From contig CAZGLR010000036.1 of the NCBI GenBank assembly GCA_964526635.1, positions 1 through 27,393 on the forward strand: a stretch of 27,393 bases of DNA. Reading direction: 5' to 3'. How positions within the stretch are numbered: the stretch's first letter is position 1; every line of letters begins with the position of its first letter. The position numbers were made by a program, and so were the translations under genes. Source of the DNA: CAZGLR01 sp964526635 (GTDB lineage: Bacteria > Zixibacteria > MSB-5A5 > GN15 > JAAZOE01). Below the pieces are notes generated by a model that worked only from the letters and a program-made list of their open reading frames with translations, was not told where the DNA came from and did no database searches. Of the stretch, positions 15,113 to 22,763 are shown one piece after another.

Positions 15113-15150
15113 CTACGGGCAAGGAAGTCCCGTAGTACGCTCAAGGAGGA
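15113..15150 (+). promoter_or_regulatory. Dual CsrA-binding region of the flagellin leader, including the Shine-Dalgarno
   Basis: Site 1: CTACGGG (15113-15119) pairs with CCCGTAG (15129-15135), a perfect 7-bp stem whose 9-base loop contains AAGGA (15121-15125). Site 2: AAGGA (15143-15147) within the Shine-Dalgarno AAGGAGGA, 6 bases before the ATG. The spacing is 22 bases, suitable for one CsrA dimer bridging both. An alternative pairing, AGTCC (15126-15130) with GGACT (15148-15152), would hide the Shine-Dalgarno and is incompatible with the site 1 stem. This mirrors the two-site hag leader of Bacillus subtilis. Two weaker ANGGA motifs lie at 15080 and 15093. Confidence 0.75.
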
Positions 15151-15156
15151 CTCTTA

Positions 15157-17319
15157 ATGTCTCTGCGAATTAACAACAATATCGCTGCCATTAATGCGCA
15201 CCGTAACTTGACGCTGACAACCCGTTCGTTGTCCTCGTCGATGGAAAAGCTCTCATCCGGTTACCGGATCAACCGTGCCAGTGACAGCCCGGCCGGTTTG
15301 GTGATCTCCGAGCAGTTCCGTGCGCAGATCGCCGGTCTGAACCGAGCCATCGAAAACTCTGAAGGTTCGATCAACATGATTCAGACCGCTGAAGGCGCGC
15401 TCAACGAAATCAACAACCTGTTGATTTCCATGCGCGAACTGGCCATTCACGCGGCCAACGAAGGTTTTAACGACACCGATCAGCTCGCTGCCGACCAGGC
15501 TGAAATCGACAATGCGATTGCCACTGTCGATCGTATTGCCGCCAACACTCAGTTCGGTACCAAGAAGCTGCTCGATGGTTCCAATGCCAACCTGGCGACG
15601 ATTACGTCGCTCAACCAGAACAATCTTAACATCGTTGAGTCCAGGCTCAATACCGGTACGCATACTTTGCAGACGGTTAAGATCACTGATTCCACGGCGA
15701 CTCTTAACTCGACCTCGCTGGGTATTTCGCTGGCCGGTTCGGCTGGTAACCCGGATAACCTGACCGAAGGTATCCATGAACTCGACGTCATGCAGTCATC
15801 TGATGTTGCTTCCAAGACGACCAACAGCATTTCCGCTCTGGATGCCTGGGGCAACGGCTTCACGATCGGTGCGACTCAGTCCGAAGCCACGGTGTTCAGC
15901 ACCACAGCTTTCTCGAACCTGGCTACCACTACAACTGCTCAAGTGGTTTTGAACTACCAGCAGAACGGCGAAACAGTTTCCGGCGCCCGGACGTTCAACG
16001 TCAGCATCGCGTCGACCGATACGGCGACCGATATCGCCGCCAAGTTCAATACTGCGATTGCCAATGACAGTGTCATCGGTGGTCTGGTAGTGGCGACTTC
16101 CGGCGCCGGTAACGGTACGCTTGGCTTTATGACGGTCAACGCCGGTACTCAGTACTCGCTGAACGTCGAAAGCTTCACGGCCGGTTTGGCTTCGGTCGGT
16201 GCCATCGCCGCTGATACCGATGCCCGCGGTACTTCGCTGAACACATTGCAGTTCCGTGTTGAAACCGAGGCAACCGGTTCGGCTGCGACCCTCGATAGTG
16301 TTGTCATCGCTGCCGGTACCTATAATACCATGGCGGGCCTCAACACCGCGATCAACAACGCTCTGGCTACGGCCTGGAACGGTGGTGGCACGGTGATGCA
16401 ATCGGCTGTCTATGACAGCAACAAGATCCAGTTCAAGACCTTCGACGAAGGTTCTGACTACTCGGTGCAGTTTGTTACCGGCGGTTCTGAAAAGTATCGT
16501 CTGGAAGAAGCCCTCGGTCTCGATAGCGATACCACCAAACGTTCCGGTATTGACGCGATCGTGAGCTTCGATGGCTATCGTACCGATGTTACGTCGGTCA
16601 AGTATGCCTCCCAGGCGACCGTGACTATCTACAACAAGGATGGTGACGCAGATACGCTGGGTCGGGGTTCAGTACTTTTGAGCCTGGATACCGCTCAAAA
16701 CGGTATTGATACCGGTAACCTGTTGCTCGATGTCGAGGCGGCTACATACAGTGTTTCGCTCGACGGCGGGCCGTCGCAGACGGTGACTGCCGGTGTCGAT
16801 TCCCTGGTGTACAACCGTGATCGCACCCAGTCACTGAAGATGGTGGTTGATCTGCGGTCGACCGGGGAAACCCATACGATCGAGAATACCGATCAGTCAC
16901 TGGTATTCCAGATTGGTGGTAATGTCGGCCAGACGGCCAAGATTGGTATCAAGAACATGGGTGCGTCTTCGCTGGCCAAGAATGTCGCCGGCAACATGTT
17001 CGCGAACCTGTCTGAAATTGACGTGACCAGTGCCCAGGGCGCTCAGGATGCTCAGGGCTTGATCGACAAGGCAATCAATGAAGTGTCCACGCTCCGCGGT
17101 ACGCTCGGTTCGTTCCAGAAGAACTCTCTGGAATCCAACCTGCGCAACCTGCGGATCGCCCAGCAGAACCTGACCTCGTCAGAATCCAGTATTCGTGACA
17201 CCGACATGGCGCTTGAAATGTCGAACTTCACGAAGAACCAGATTCTCATGCAAGCCGGCACCGCCATGCTGGCTCAGGCGAACCAGGTTCCGCAGGTCGT
17301 CCTGTCGCTCTTTGGTTAA
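15157..17319 (+). CDS. fliC: Flagellin, filament subunit, large central domain
   Basis: A 720-residue flagellin. The N-terminal D0/D1 (residues 1-145) carries SLRINNNIAAINAHRNL, MEKLSSGYRINRASDSPAGL and SMRELAIHAAN. The C-terminal D1/D0 (residues about 620-720) has LGSFQKNSLESNLRNLRIAQQNLTSSESSIRDTDMA and ends QANQVPQVVLSLFG. The roughly 470-residue middle is Ser/Thr/Ala/Gly-rich and variable, and includes a flagellin_IN-like segment (TFNVSIASTDTATDIAAKFNTAI). It forms the surface-exposed D2/D3 domains and offers many possible O-glycosylation sites. Codon choice is more uniform than in neighbouring genes, fitting very high expression. It is preceded by a sigma-28 promoter and a strong Shine-Dalgarno with CsrA sites. 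It is a single copy in this window. Confidence 0.98.
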   Translation: MSLRINNNIAAINAHRNLTLTTRSLSSSMEKLSSGYRINRASDSPAGLVISEQFRAQIAGLNRAIENSEGSINMIQTAEGALNEINNLLISMRELAIHAANEGFNDTDQLAADQAEIDNAIATVDRIAANTQFGTKKLLDGSNANLATITSLNQNNLNIVESRLNTGTHTLQTVKITDSTATLNSTSLGISLAGSAGNPDNLTEGIHELDVMQSSDVASKTTNSISALDAWGNGFTIGATQSEATVFSTTAFSNLATTTTAQVVLNYQQNGETVSGARTFNVSIASTDTATDIAAKFNTAIANDSVIGGLVVATSGAGNGTLGFMTVNAGTQYSLNVESFTAGLASVGAIAADTDARGTSLNTLQFRVETEATGSAATLDSVVIAAGTYNTMAGLNTAINNALATAWNGGGTVMQSAVYDSNKIQFKTFDEGSDYSVQFVTGGSEKYRLEEALGLDSDTTKRSGIDAIVSFDGYRTDVTSVKYASQATVTIYNKDGDADTLGRGSVLLSLDTAQNGIDTGNLLLDVEAATYSVSLDGGPSQTVTAGVDSLVYNRDRTQSLKMVVDLRSTGETHTIENTDQSLVFQIGGNVGQTAKIGIKNMGASSLAKNVAGNMFANLSEIDVTSAQGAQDAQGLIDKAINEVSTLRGTLGSFQKNSLESNLRNLRIAQQNLTSSESSIRDTDMALEMSNFTKNQILMQAGTAMLAQANQVPQVVLSLFG

Positions 17320-17336
17320 TAGATGATCCAGGTGTA

Positions 17337-17362
17337 TTCGGAGGGGAGTTCTCCCCTCCGAA
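17337..17362 (+). terminator. Perfect 11-bp hairpin after flagellin, without T-run
   Basis: TTCGGAGGGGA (17337-17347) and TCCCCTCCGAA (17352-17362) form an uninterrupted 11-bp stem with a GTTC loop, 17 bases after the flagellin stop. No T-run follows, so complete termination is unlikely. It more probably protects the flagellin mRNA 3' end and attenuates read-through into flaG-fliD, giving excess flagellin over cap protein. Confidence 0.6.
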
Positions 17363-17389
17363 TCACCGCATCTGAAGTGAGGTGAAATC

Positions 17390-17782
17390 ATGCAGTTGGA
17401 CAACATACCGCCGACTGCGGGACATCACACCAGGGCGGTAACGCCGGCATCTTCAGGCAAAGGACCGGAAACACCGCCTCTGCAAACGGCGCCACCGGCA
17501 GCCGACGACGGCGGATCACGAGCGATCCGAGAGGATCGACTGGAGCAACAGACACCAAGTACGGATGAACTAAGAGAAACCGTCGAGGAACTCTCGAAAT
17601 ACACCGGTTGGGGTAATTTCGATATCAGTTTCAGCAGGGATGACAAGACTGACAGCCTGGTGGTCACTCTGACCGACCGTGATTCCGGAGAGATGATCCG
17701 GCAGTTTCCGCCGGAGGAGATTTTATCTCTCAAGTCGCATTTGCGACGGGCACTCGGTTTGGTTTTTGACCATATGGCATAA
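17390..17782 (+). CDS. flaG: FlaG family protein
   Basis: A 130-residue protein. The N-terminal half (1-65) is disordered and Pro/Thr/Gln-rich. The C-terminal half carries the FlaG family pattern: a helix (DELRETVEELSKYT), two strands (NFDISFSRDDKTDSLVVTLTD) and the signature DSGEMIRQFPPEEILSL. FlaG proteins influence filament length in Pseudomonas, Vibrio and Campylobacter, by an unclear mechanism. The position between flagellin and fliD is the classic one. Shine-Dalgarno GAGGTG about 7 bases before the ATG. Transcription probably reads through the hairpin from the flagellin promoter. Confidence 0.92.
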   Translation: MQLDNIPPTAGHHTRAVTPASSGKGPETPPLQTAPPAADDGGSRAIREDRLEQQTPSTDELRETVEELSKYTGWGNFDISFSRDDKTDSLVVTLTDRDSGEMIRQFPPEEILSLKSHLRRALGLVFDHMA

Positions 17783-17815
17783 TCAGGTTGCACCACATCG
17801 GATGAGGACACGACA

Positions 17816-20158
17816 ATGCCCGGATTAAACTCAATAGAAGGTCTGGCGTCAGGGCTGAATACGACCGAAATTATCAACGCCACGATTACCCTGGAACGTC
17901 AGCCGGCGGTACTGGTCGAACGGGAAAGAGCCCTGCGGACGCAGGAGTTGACGACGTTTAAGTCGTTGTCAGCCAAAATACTGGCCCTTGAAAATGCTAT
18001 CCGTAAACTGAACAGCAAAAGCGCCTTCTCGCAGGCCTCGATTTTTGTTTCGGACGAGGCCTACCTGAGCGCTTCAGCCACCGATGAAGTGACAGCCGGC
18101 AGTTACAATCTCAATGTCCTCGCCCTTGCCCAGAATCACCAGATTGCCTCGCAGGGATTTGATGAGTTGACTCAGACGATTTTCGGGAAGGGTACGATAA
18201 GTCTCAAACTGGGTGCTGATAACCCGACGATCATAACTATAGAAGACGGCCAGAATTCCCTGATCGGGATTAAAAACGCCATCAACGACGCCGATATCGG
18301 AGTGAGCGCATCAATTGTGAATGACGGCTCCAGTTCCAATCCATATCGTTTGATTCTCACCGGTAATCGGACCGGCGCGACCAATACAGTTTCAGTGAGT
18401 TCGTCGCTGACCGGGGGGCTGAATCTCGATTTCGATACATCGTCGTTTGATGCACCCGAAGAAGTGTCGTTTTCATCGGCGACAACCTCGGCCATCTCCC
18501 TGGGCGCCACTGCGGCGTATACCGGGAGTACCAACAAGACGTTTACGTTTACCGTTGATGGCAGTGGCACCCAGACTGTGGGTATGGGCAATATCGTCCT
18601 GAACTGGGTGGATTCGTCGGATCCAACGAATACCGGACAAATTGTAGTCGATCAGGCTGATACCAGTATCGATGGCCCCGAAGGCCTCAAACTCAGTTTT
18701 ACCAGCGGCGATCTGGCGGCTGGAGATTCGTTCCAGGTAACCGCGTTTGCACCGCTTTTGCAGCAGGCCTCCAACGCGAAAATCTCGGTGGGATCGTCGG
18801 TCAACGGGGCGTCGCCGATTACCATCAGTTCCGATACCAATACCTTTGCAGATGTCATTCCCGGCGTGACGATTGACGCCAATAAAATAACGACCGATGA
18901 ATCCGGACCGATTACAGTCAAGACCGGTTTGAATGTCGACGGTGTCAAAGACAATATCAGCGACTTTATTTCAGCGTACAACGGTGTCCTGAGTTTTATT
19001 GATTCTCAGAATGAATTTGATGCCGAAACCAGCGAGGGCGGAGTGCTGCTGGGTGATTCGACCGTACAGAATATACAGGCGCGACTGAAGCGCATGATAC
19101 TCGAACCGATTGCCGGGCTTGATCGGGAGATGAATACGCTTTCGGCTATCGGCATTCGCACCAACAGCAGCGGCGAACTGGCGATTCGTAATGACGCCAA
19201 ATTGACCAAAGCGCTGGAAGAAAATTTCGAAGGGGTGCTTAAGCTGTTTGTTGATGGCGGCAGCTCGTCGGTCACCGGTATTGAATTTATCAGCGCCGAA
19301 TCGGGCATCGAGGGCGGTGCCGAATATGTGGTTGATATCACACAGGCGGCAACACAGGGCTACATGGCCGCCACCAGTATCTCCGATCCGGCCACGTCGC
19401 CGTTGACCTTGACCGAAAATGGTAACAAACTCAAGTTGCGGATCGACGGCCTTGTCTCCGGCGAGATCGGGCTGACCGCGCGAACCTACACCTCAGGCGA
19501 AGACCTGGCCCAGGAACTCCAGACGCGCATCAATAATGATGATAAAATCGGAGATAAGGGGGTCAGTGTCGAATGGGTGCATTCAGGATTGAACAAGGGG
19601 TATTTGAAAATATCGTCCGCGTCCTATGGCTCCCAGTCAAAAGTCGGCATTGTTACCTCAATCGGTGATACGGCATACTCAGTTCTCGGCTTCATCGAGG
19701 GACAGGAGATCAACGGCAAGGACGTCATCGGGACGATAAACGGTGAAGAGGCCGAGGGCAAGGGCCAGTTGTTGATCGGCAAAGATGATAATGCCACCAC
19801 CGCCGGGCTGCAGCTTAAGGTCACCCTGACATCATCGCAATTATCCGACGGAGACGAGGGTACTATCTCGATTACCCGTGGCCTGTCGTCGATTATGGGC
19901 GATGGTCTCGGTTTGATCAATAATGATAGCAATGGCATAATCGCACGCAAGGAACGGGCGCTGAAGAATCAGATCGAGGACATGCGCAAATATATCGAGG
20001 AGTTTGACGAGCGGCTGATAAAACGGCGGGAGCGGTTGCAGGACGAGTGGACGCAACTGGAAGTAGCGTTGTCGAATTTCCAGAGCCAGAGTACGTTTCT
20101 CACCAACCAACTTAAGCAGGTAGAAGCAAATACAAACAGAATATTGGGGAATAATTAA
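17816..20158 (+). CDS. fliD: Filament cap protein FliD (HAP2), enlarged
   Basis: A 780-residue protein; common FliD is 450-650. The N-terminal domain (residues 1-110) has NSIEGLASGLNTTEIINATITLERQPA, LSAKILALENAIRKL and AGSYNLNVLALAQNHQIAS. A flagellin_IN-like module follows (about 125-190). Residues about 375-480 form the FliD_C start (DNISDFISAYNGVLSFIDSQNEFD, LLGDSTVQNIQARLKRMI). Residues about 490-690 are an insert that repeats the FliD_N-like strand pattern (YVVDITQAATQGYM). The end (about 705-775) is a long coiled coil. FliD pentamers or hexamers cap the filament and fold incoming flagellin. The stop codon abuts the fliS start directly. Confidence 0.96.
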   Translation: MPGLNSIEGLASGLNTTEIINATITLERQPAVLVERERALRTQELTTFKSLSAKILALENAIRKLNSKSAFSQASIFVSDEAYLSASATDEVTAGSYNLNVLALAQNHQIASQGFDELTQTIFGKGTISLKLGADNPTIITIEDGQNSLIGIKNAINDADIGVSASIVNDGSSSNPYRLILTGNRTGATNTVSVSSSLTGGLNLDFDTSSFDAPEEVSFSSATTSAISLGATAAYTGSTNKTFTFTVDGSGTQTVGMGNIVLNWVDSSDPTNTGQIVVDQADTSIDGPEGLKLSFTSGDLAAGDSFQVTAFAPLLQQASNAKISVGSSVNGASPITISSDTNTFADVIPGVTIDANKITTDESGPITVKTGLNVDGVKDNISDFISAYNGVLSFIDSQNEFDAETSEGGVLLGDSTVQNIQARLKRMILEPIAGLDREMNTLSAIGIRTNSSGELAIRNDAKLTKALEENFEGVLKLFVDGGSSSVTGIEFISAESGIEGGAEYVVDITQAATQGYMAATSISDPATSPLTLTENGNKLKLRIDGLVSGEIGLTARTYTSGEDLAQELQTRINNDDKIGDKGVSVEWVHSGLNKGYLKISSASYGSQSKVGIVTSIGDTAYSVLGFIEGQEINGKDVIGTINGEEAEGKGQLLIGKDDNATTAGLQLKVTLTSSQLSDGDEGTISITRGLSSIMGDGLGLINNDSNGIIARKERALKNQIEDMRKYIEEFDERLIKRRERLQDEWTQLEVALSNFQSQSTFLTNQLKQVEANTNRILGNN

Positions 20159-20623
20159 ATGAGTACGGGGCTGACAGCATATAAGAAGATTTCAACGATG
20201 GGAATGTCCCAGATCGATCTGGTCCTGGCAGTTTACCGGGGTACGCTGGATTTTATCGACCAGGCCAAGGAGCACTTTGAGGGCAATGCTGCCGCTGACG
20301 GCCGGACAGCCTGTGAGCGGGCGCGTAAATGCCTGGTACATCTGTATACCACCCTTGATATGGACAGGGGCGGTGACATTGCGGCGCAACTGGGTAGTCT
20401 CTATGCCTATACTATCGAACAGCTCGATGTCGCCTCAGCCAATAAAGATAATAAGAAGCTCGATGCCATACGCGAGATTATCTCCAACCTGAGAAGCGGG
20501 TGGGAGGAATTAAAACAATCCGGAGCTGCCGCGCCGTCGTCGGAAAAGAAGTCGCCGTCAGCGGTCCCGCCGGACAAAACACCGCCCGCCGAAAGGCGCA
20601 GTGGAATAACCGTCTCGGCCTGA
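20159..20623 (+). CDS. fliS: Flagellin export chaperone FliS
   Basis: A 154-residue protein. The FliS pattern is clear: AYKKISTMGMSQIDLVLAVYRGTLDFIDQAKEHF (normally AYK..V.TASP.QL...LYDGAL.FI..A), then ERARKCLVHLYTTLDMDRGGDIAAQLGSLYAYTIEQL and a final helix ending in SGWEEL. The helical bundle ends near residue 123. The last 30 residues (Pro/Ser/Lys-rich) are a disordered extension absent from typical FliS of about 125-135 residues. FliS wraps the C-terminus of unfolded flagellin and prevents premature polymerisation. The start ATG directly follows the fliD stop with no gap. Confidence 0.95.
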   Translation: MSTGLTAYKKISTMGMSQIDLVLAVYRGTLDFIDQAKEHFEGNAAADGRTACERARKCLVHLYTTLDMDRGGDIAAQLGSLYAYTIEQLDVASANKDNKKLDAIREIISNLRSGWEELKQSGAAAPSSEKKSPSAVPPDKTPPAERRSGITVSA

Positions 20624-20631
20624 GAAAGGGA

Positions 20632-21087
20632 ATGATGGAATACAACGCAATTACCCAGATGGAGCAGCAACTGCTGCGTATACTCAAGGAAGAGTACTCA
20701 TTCTATCAGTCATTATATATCCTCATTGACAAACAGCGGGATTCGCTTAAATTTGACAAAGAGGAAAAGCTGCTCGATATCTATACAGAAATCGAACGCT
20801 GCCACAAGCGCATCGAGGCGTCGGAAGAAAAGATTGCCCGGCTGCGGAAGGACAACGAAAAGCTGTTCACTATTGCGGCGTCGGCTCCGGATATCAAGAA
20901 GGTGGCGCAAGCGATTGTGACTTTGGTTCGTAAGAATCTCGATCTGGTCAGGGATAACGAAGCTTATGCCAGCGAGCGGTATCAGCGCCTGCAAAAAGAT
21001 CTCCGTGACTTGCAGCAGTCGAGCAAGATAGTGCAATATGTAAAAGAATTGGACTCATCGCCTCAATTCGTCGACCGAAAGAACTAA
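20632..21087 (+). CDS. FlgN-like / FliT-position flagellar chaperone
   Basis: A 151-residue all-helical protein. It begins MMEYNAITQMEQQLLRILKE, continues with a Tyr/Leu-rich segment (YSFYQSLYILIDKQ) and an EKLLDIYTEIERCHKRI helix, and ends in a coiled coil (RYQRLQKDLRDLQQSSKIVQYVKEL). This matches the general layout of FlgN-family chaperones. It follows fliS, the place FliT (FliD chaperone) occupies in enterobacteria, so it may serve FliD. ATGs at 20632 and 20635 follow GAGAAAGGG; either is possible. A longer reading frame from 20500 overlaps fliS and is rejected. Together with the gene at 7376 it would give the cluster two FlgN-like chaperones. The family assignment is from pattern and position only. 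Confidence 0.68.
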   Translation: MMEYNAITQMEQQLLRILKEEYSFYQSLYILIDKQRDSLKFDKEEKLLDIYTEIERCHKRIEASEEKIARLRKDNEKLFTIAASAPDIKKVAQAIVTLVRKNLDLVRDNEAYASERYQRLQKDLRDLQQSSKIVQYVKELDSSPQFVDRKN

Positions 21088-21093
21088 TTGTTC

Positions 21094-21121
21094 TAAAGAT
21101 CGAGATTTTGGTCGTCGATAA
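21094..21121 (+). promoter_or_regulatory. Sigma-28-like promoter of flgM
   Basis: TAAAGATC (21094-21101), a 12-base spacer, then GTCGATAA (21114-21121). The -10 matches FliA consensus in 7 of 8 bases and the -35 in 6 of 8. The spacer is one base over optimum. The predicted start is about 15 bases before the flgM ATG, just ahead of its Shine-Dalgarno GAGGTGG. Sigma-28 control of its own anti-sigma factor is known in Salmonella. Confidence 0.65.
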
Positions 21122-21142
21122 TTGGAATAGAGGTGGTTATTG

Positions 21143-21568
21143 ATGAAAATAGGACCAGTCAACGAGGGCTCCGGGCCTGAGCGTCCGGACCAGAAGCATC
21201 TGGAAGAGACCAGAGCATCCAGGGAAACGGATCGCCATCAGCCGGCCAGAGACGCTGTCGATATATCGCCTGAGGGGCGATCGATGGCGCAGCGGGCCCG
21301 ACAGGTGACGGAAGTCCCCGCGGATCGTCGCGACCCTCTCTCGGCCGAAAACCGGGATGACGCCGTGGCCGCGTATCGCGACGATGATACCGCCGATCTG
21401 CGGGAGTTGCTTGCTGAAGACCTGGCGGCCCTGGATGACAGTCAGAGTGAGGTGCGAGCCGATAAGATCGCCCGCGCCAAAGAGCATATCGAATCCGGCC
21501 ATTATAGCCGCCGCGATGTGCACGAAACAATAGCTCAGCGGATCACTGATACCTTTCTTGGCGAATAA
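21143..21568 (+). CDS. flgM: Anti-sigma-28 factor FlgM
   Basis: A 141-residue, highly charged and mostly disordered protein. The N-terminus MKIGPVNEG and the DAVDISPEGR block correspond to the FlgM MKI start and its V-[DE]-[IL]-S motif. The C-terminal sigma-binding region reads RADKIARAKEHIESGHYSRRDVHETIAQRITD, which is the FlgM helix pair pattern (R..K...i...i..G.Y......ia..i). It is longer than the classical 90-100 residues because of a charged middle region. I use ATG 21143 with GAGGTGG 6 bases upstream; a TTG at 21140 is in frame. FlgM holds FliA inactive until it is exported after hook completion, which links this gene to all the GCCGATA promoters in the window. Confidence 0.85.
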   Translation: MKIGPVNEGSGPERPDQKHLEETRASRETDRHQPARDAVDISPEGRSMAQRARQVTEVPADRRDPLSAENRDDAVAAYRDDDTADLRELLAEDLAALDDSQSEVRADKIARAKEHIESGHYSRRDVHETIAQRITDTFLGE

Positions 21569-21643
21569 TCGACCCGGAGTCATCTAACCGGTGTTCGGTT
21601 GATACCAGCGGGGGGCGACCGTCTACGGGGAGCGCTGGAGACT

Positions 21644-22546
21644 ATGACAACGGAATCAACAGCATCGGTCGATGAACGCCTGACCAGACTTATCGGTGGT
21701 ATCAATAGTCTGCCGACACCGCCGATTGTCTTTACCCAAATTCAAAAAGTCCTCAATAATCCGCATACATCGGCCTATGACATCGGGGGGATTCTTCAGG
21801 AAGATCCGGCCATATCGGCCAAGGTCCTGAAGATGACCAACTCGGCCTATTACGGTCTCAGCCGGACGATCGAATCGGTCAAGCAGGCAGTGGTCATCAT
21901 CGGCCTGGAAGCGATTAAAAACCTGGTGCTGTCGGCTTCGGTGCTCGAGGCGTTTAAAAGCGATACCGTCTCGGCCGATTTTCAGGAAAACTTCTGGCGG
22001 CATTCGCTGGCCACAGCTATCACCGCCCGGACCTTTGGGCATATTCTCCGGGATAAGCAGACGTTTGACGTCGAAGCGGCCTTCTCCGCGGGGATGTTGC
22101 ACAATATCGGAAAAATGATTATGGTGCTCCATATACCCGAGGATTTCAAGAAGGCGGAAGAAGCCAAAGCACAATTCCCGACTATTCCTGATTACATGGT
22201 AGAGGAAAAAACACTCGGCTATGATCACGCTATGCTTGGATCGTTACTGGCCCAGCATTGGCAGTTGCCGCAGAAACTGGCCGAATCGATCCGTTATCAT
22301 CATTATCCGATGTCAGCAGCGATTGAAGAAAACAACCTGCCGCTATTGATCTATGCCTCCAACTGGATGGCGACCTACAGCTTCGAGTACGATCCGGACG
22401 AGGACGTGGAACCCGATATGGAGCCATTGCAGGAGTCTGTTCTGGAACGCCTCGGAGTCTCCACTCACAAGCTGAAATCACTGGTCGGCCGCCTCCGGGA
22501 AGAATACAGCAAGGCAGAGACCTTCATGGAAATGGCCAAAGGCTGA
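21644..22546 (+). CDS. HDOD domain signalling protein with degenerate HD motif
   Basis: A 300-residue cytosolic protein. Residues about 12-215 form an HDOD domain: LPTPPIVFTQIQKVLNNP, then AYDIGGILQEDPAISAKVLKMTNSAYYGL, ESVKQAVVIIGLEAIKNLVL, FWRHSLATAITAR and the region equivalent to the HD motif, MLHNIGKMIM, where the metal-binding Asp is Asn. A second histidine pair occurs at RYHHYP. HDOD proteins are usually not phosphohydrolases and act as regulatory or scaffold modules in motility and signalling. Start at ATG 21644 (MTTESTASV); a TTG at 21599 would add a non-conserved leader. It lies 75 bases after flgM and probably shares its transcript. A terminator candidate and a sigma-28 promoter follow. 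Confidence 0.9.
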   Translation: MTTESTASVDERLTRLIGGINSLPTPPIVFTQIQKVLNNPHTSAYDIGGILQEDPAISAKVLKMTNSAYYGLSRTIESVKQAVVIIGLEAIKNLVLSASVLEAFKSDTVSADFQENFWRHSLATAITARTFGHILRDKQTFDVEAAFSAGMLHNIGKMIMVLHIPEDFKKAEEAKAQFPTIPDYMVEEKTLGYDHAMLGSLLAQHWQLPQKLAESIRYHHYPMSAAIEENNLPLLIYASNWMATYSFEYDPDEDVEPDMEPLQESVLERLGVSTHKLKSLVGRLREEYSKAETFMEMAKG

Positions 22547-22601
22547 TTTCTTCCTCAACTGGCCGTTTTTTCCTGCCGATACAAGTATAAAAGCTCCTTG
22601 T

Positions 22602-22625
22602 GGGGTATTTTCGCCCCCCCTTTTT
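22602..22625 (+). terminator. Probable rho-independent terminator after the HDOD gene
   Basis: GGGGT (22602-22606) pairs with GCCCC (22613-22617), with a U-G closing pair, and is followed by CCC and TTTTT (22621-22625). The stem is short. A second weak candidate, GGCCA (22534-22538) with TGGCC (22560-22564) and TTTTTT, starts inside the HDOD stop region. Either would separate flgM-HDOD from the next sigma-28 unit. Confidence 0.45.
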
Positions 22626-22647
22626 CTATCAAAAAGCCAGGAGATAG

Positions 22648-22674
22648 TCAATTTTTGAACAGAGCTGCCGATAT
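22648..22674 (+). promoter_or_regulatory. Sigma-28 promoter of the glycosyl/methyl/sulfo-transferase operon
   Basis: TCAATTTT (22648-22655), an 11-base spacer, then GCCGATAT (22667-22674). The -10 is identical to that of flagellin, the spacing is exact and the -35 matches 6 of 8 consensus bases. It is placed about 90 bases before the ATG at 22764, just after a terminator candidate. Confidence 0.75.
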
Positions 22675-22745
22675 CCTGAAATAAGGACAATGGGTGCGGT
22701 TCGGTGATGTCTTCGGCATCATGACGCACATATTCAGCGGTTCCA

Positions 22746-22758
22746 GTCATGGAGTGAC
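22746..22758 (+). promoter_or_regulatory. Small hairpin at the Shine-Dalgarno of the TPR-GT4-methyltransferase gene
   Basis: GTCA (22746-22749) pairs with TGAC (22755-22758), presenting TGGAG (22750-22754) in the loop. GGAG is the Shine-Dalgarno, 9 bases before the ATG, and ATGGA fits ANGGA. The stem is only 4 bp, so a CsrA role is speculative. Confidence 0.3.
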
Positions 22759-22763
22759 ATACT

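Noticed and set aside
16386..16401. Sigma-54-like TGGCACG followed by TGCAA inside flagellin
   Set aside because: The -24 to -12 spacing is one base short of the strict requirement, and the site lies in the middle of the flagellin coding region with no gene start nearby.
20500..20631. N-terminal extension of the FlgN-like gene back into fliS
   Set aside because: The extension lies wholly inside the fliS reading region or its stop, has no family similarity, and good ATGs occur at 20632/20635 after GAGAAAGGG.
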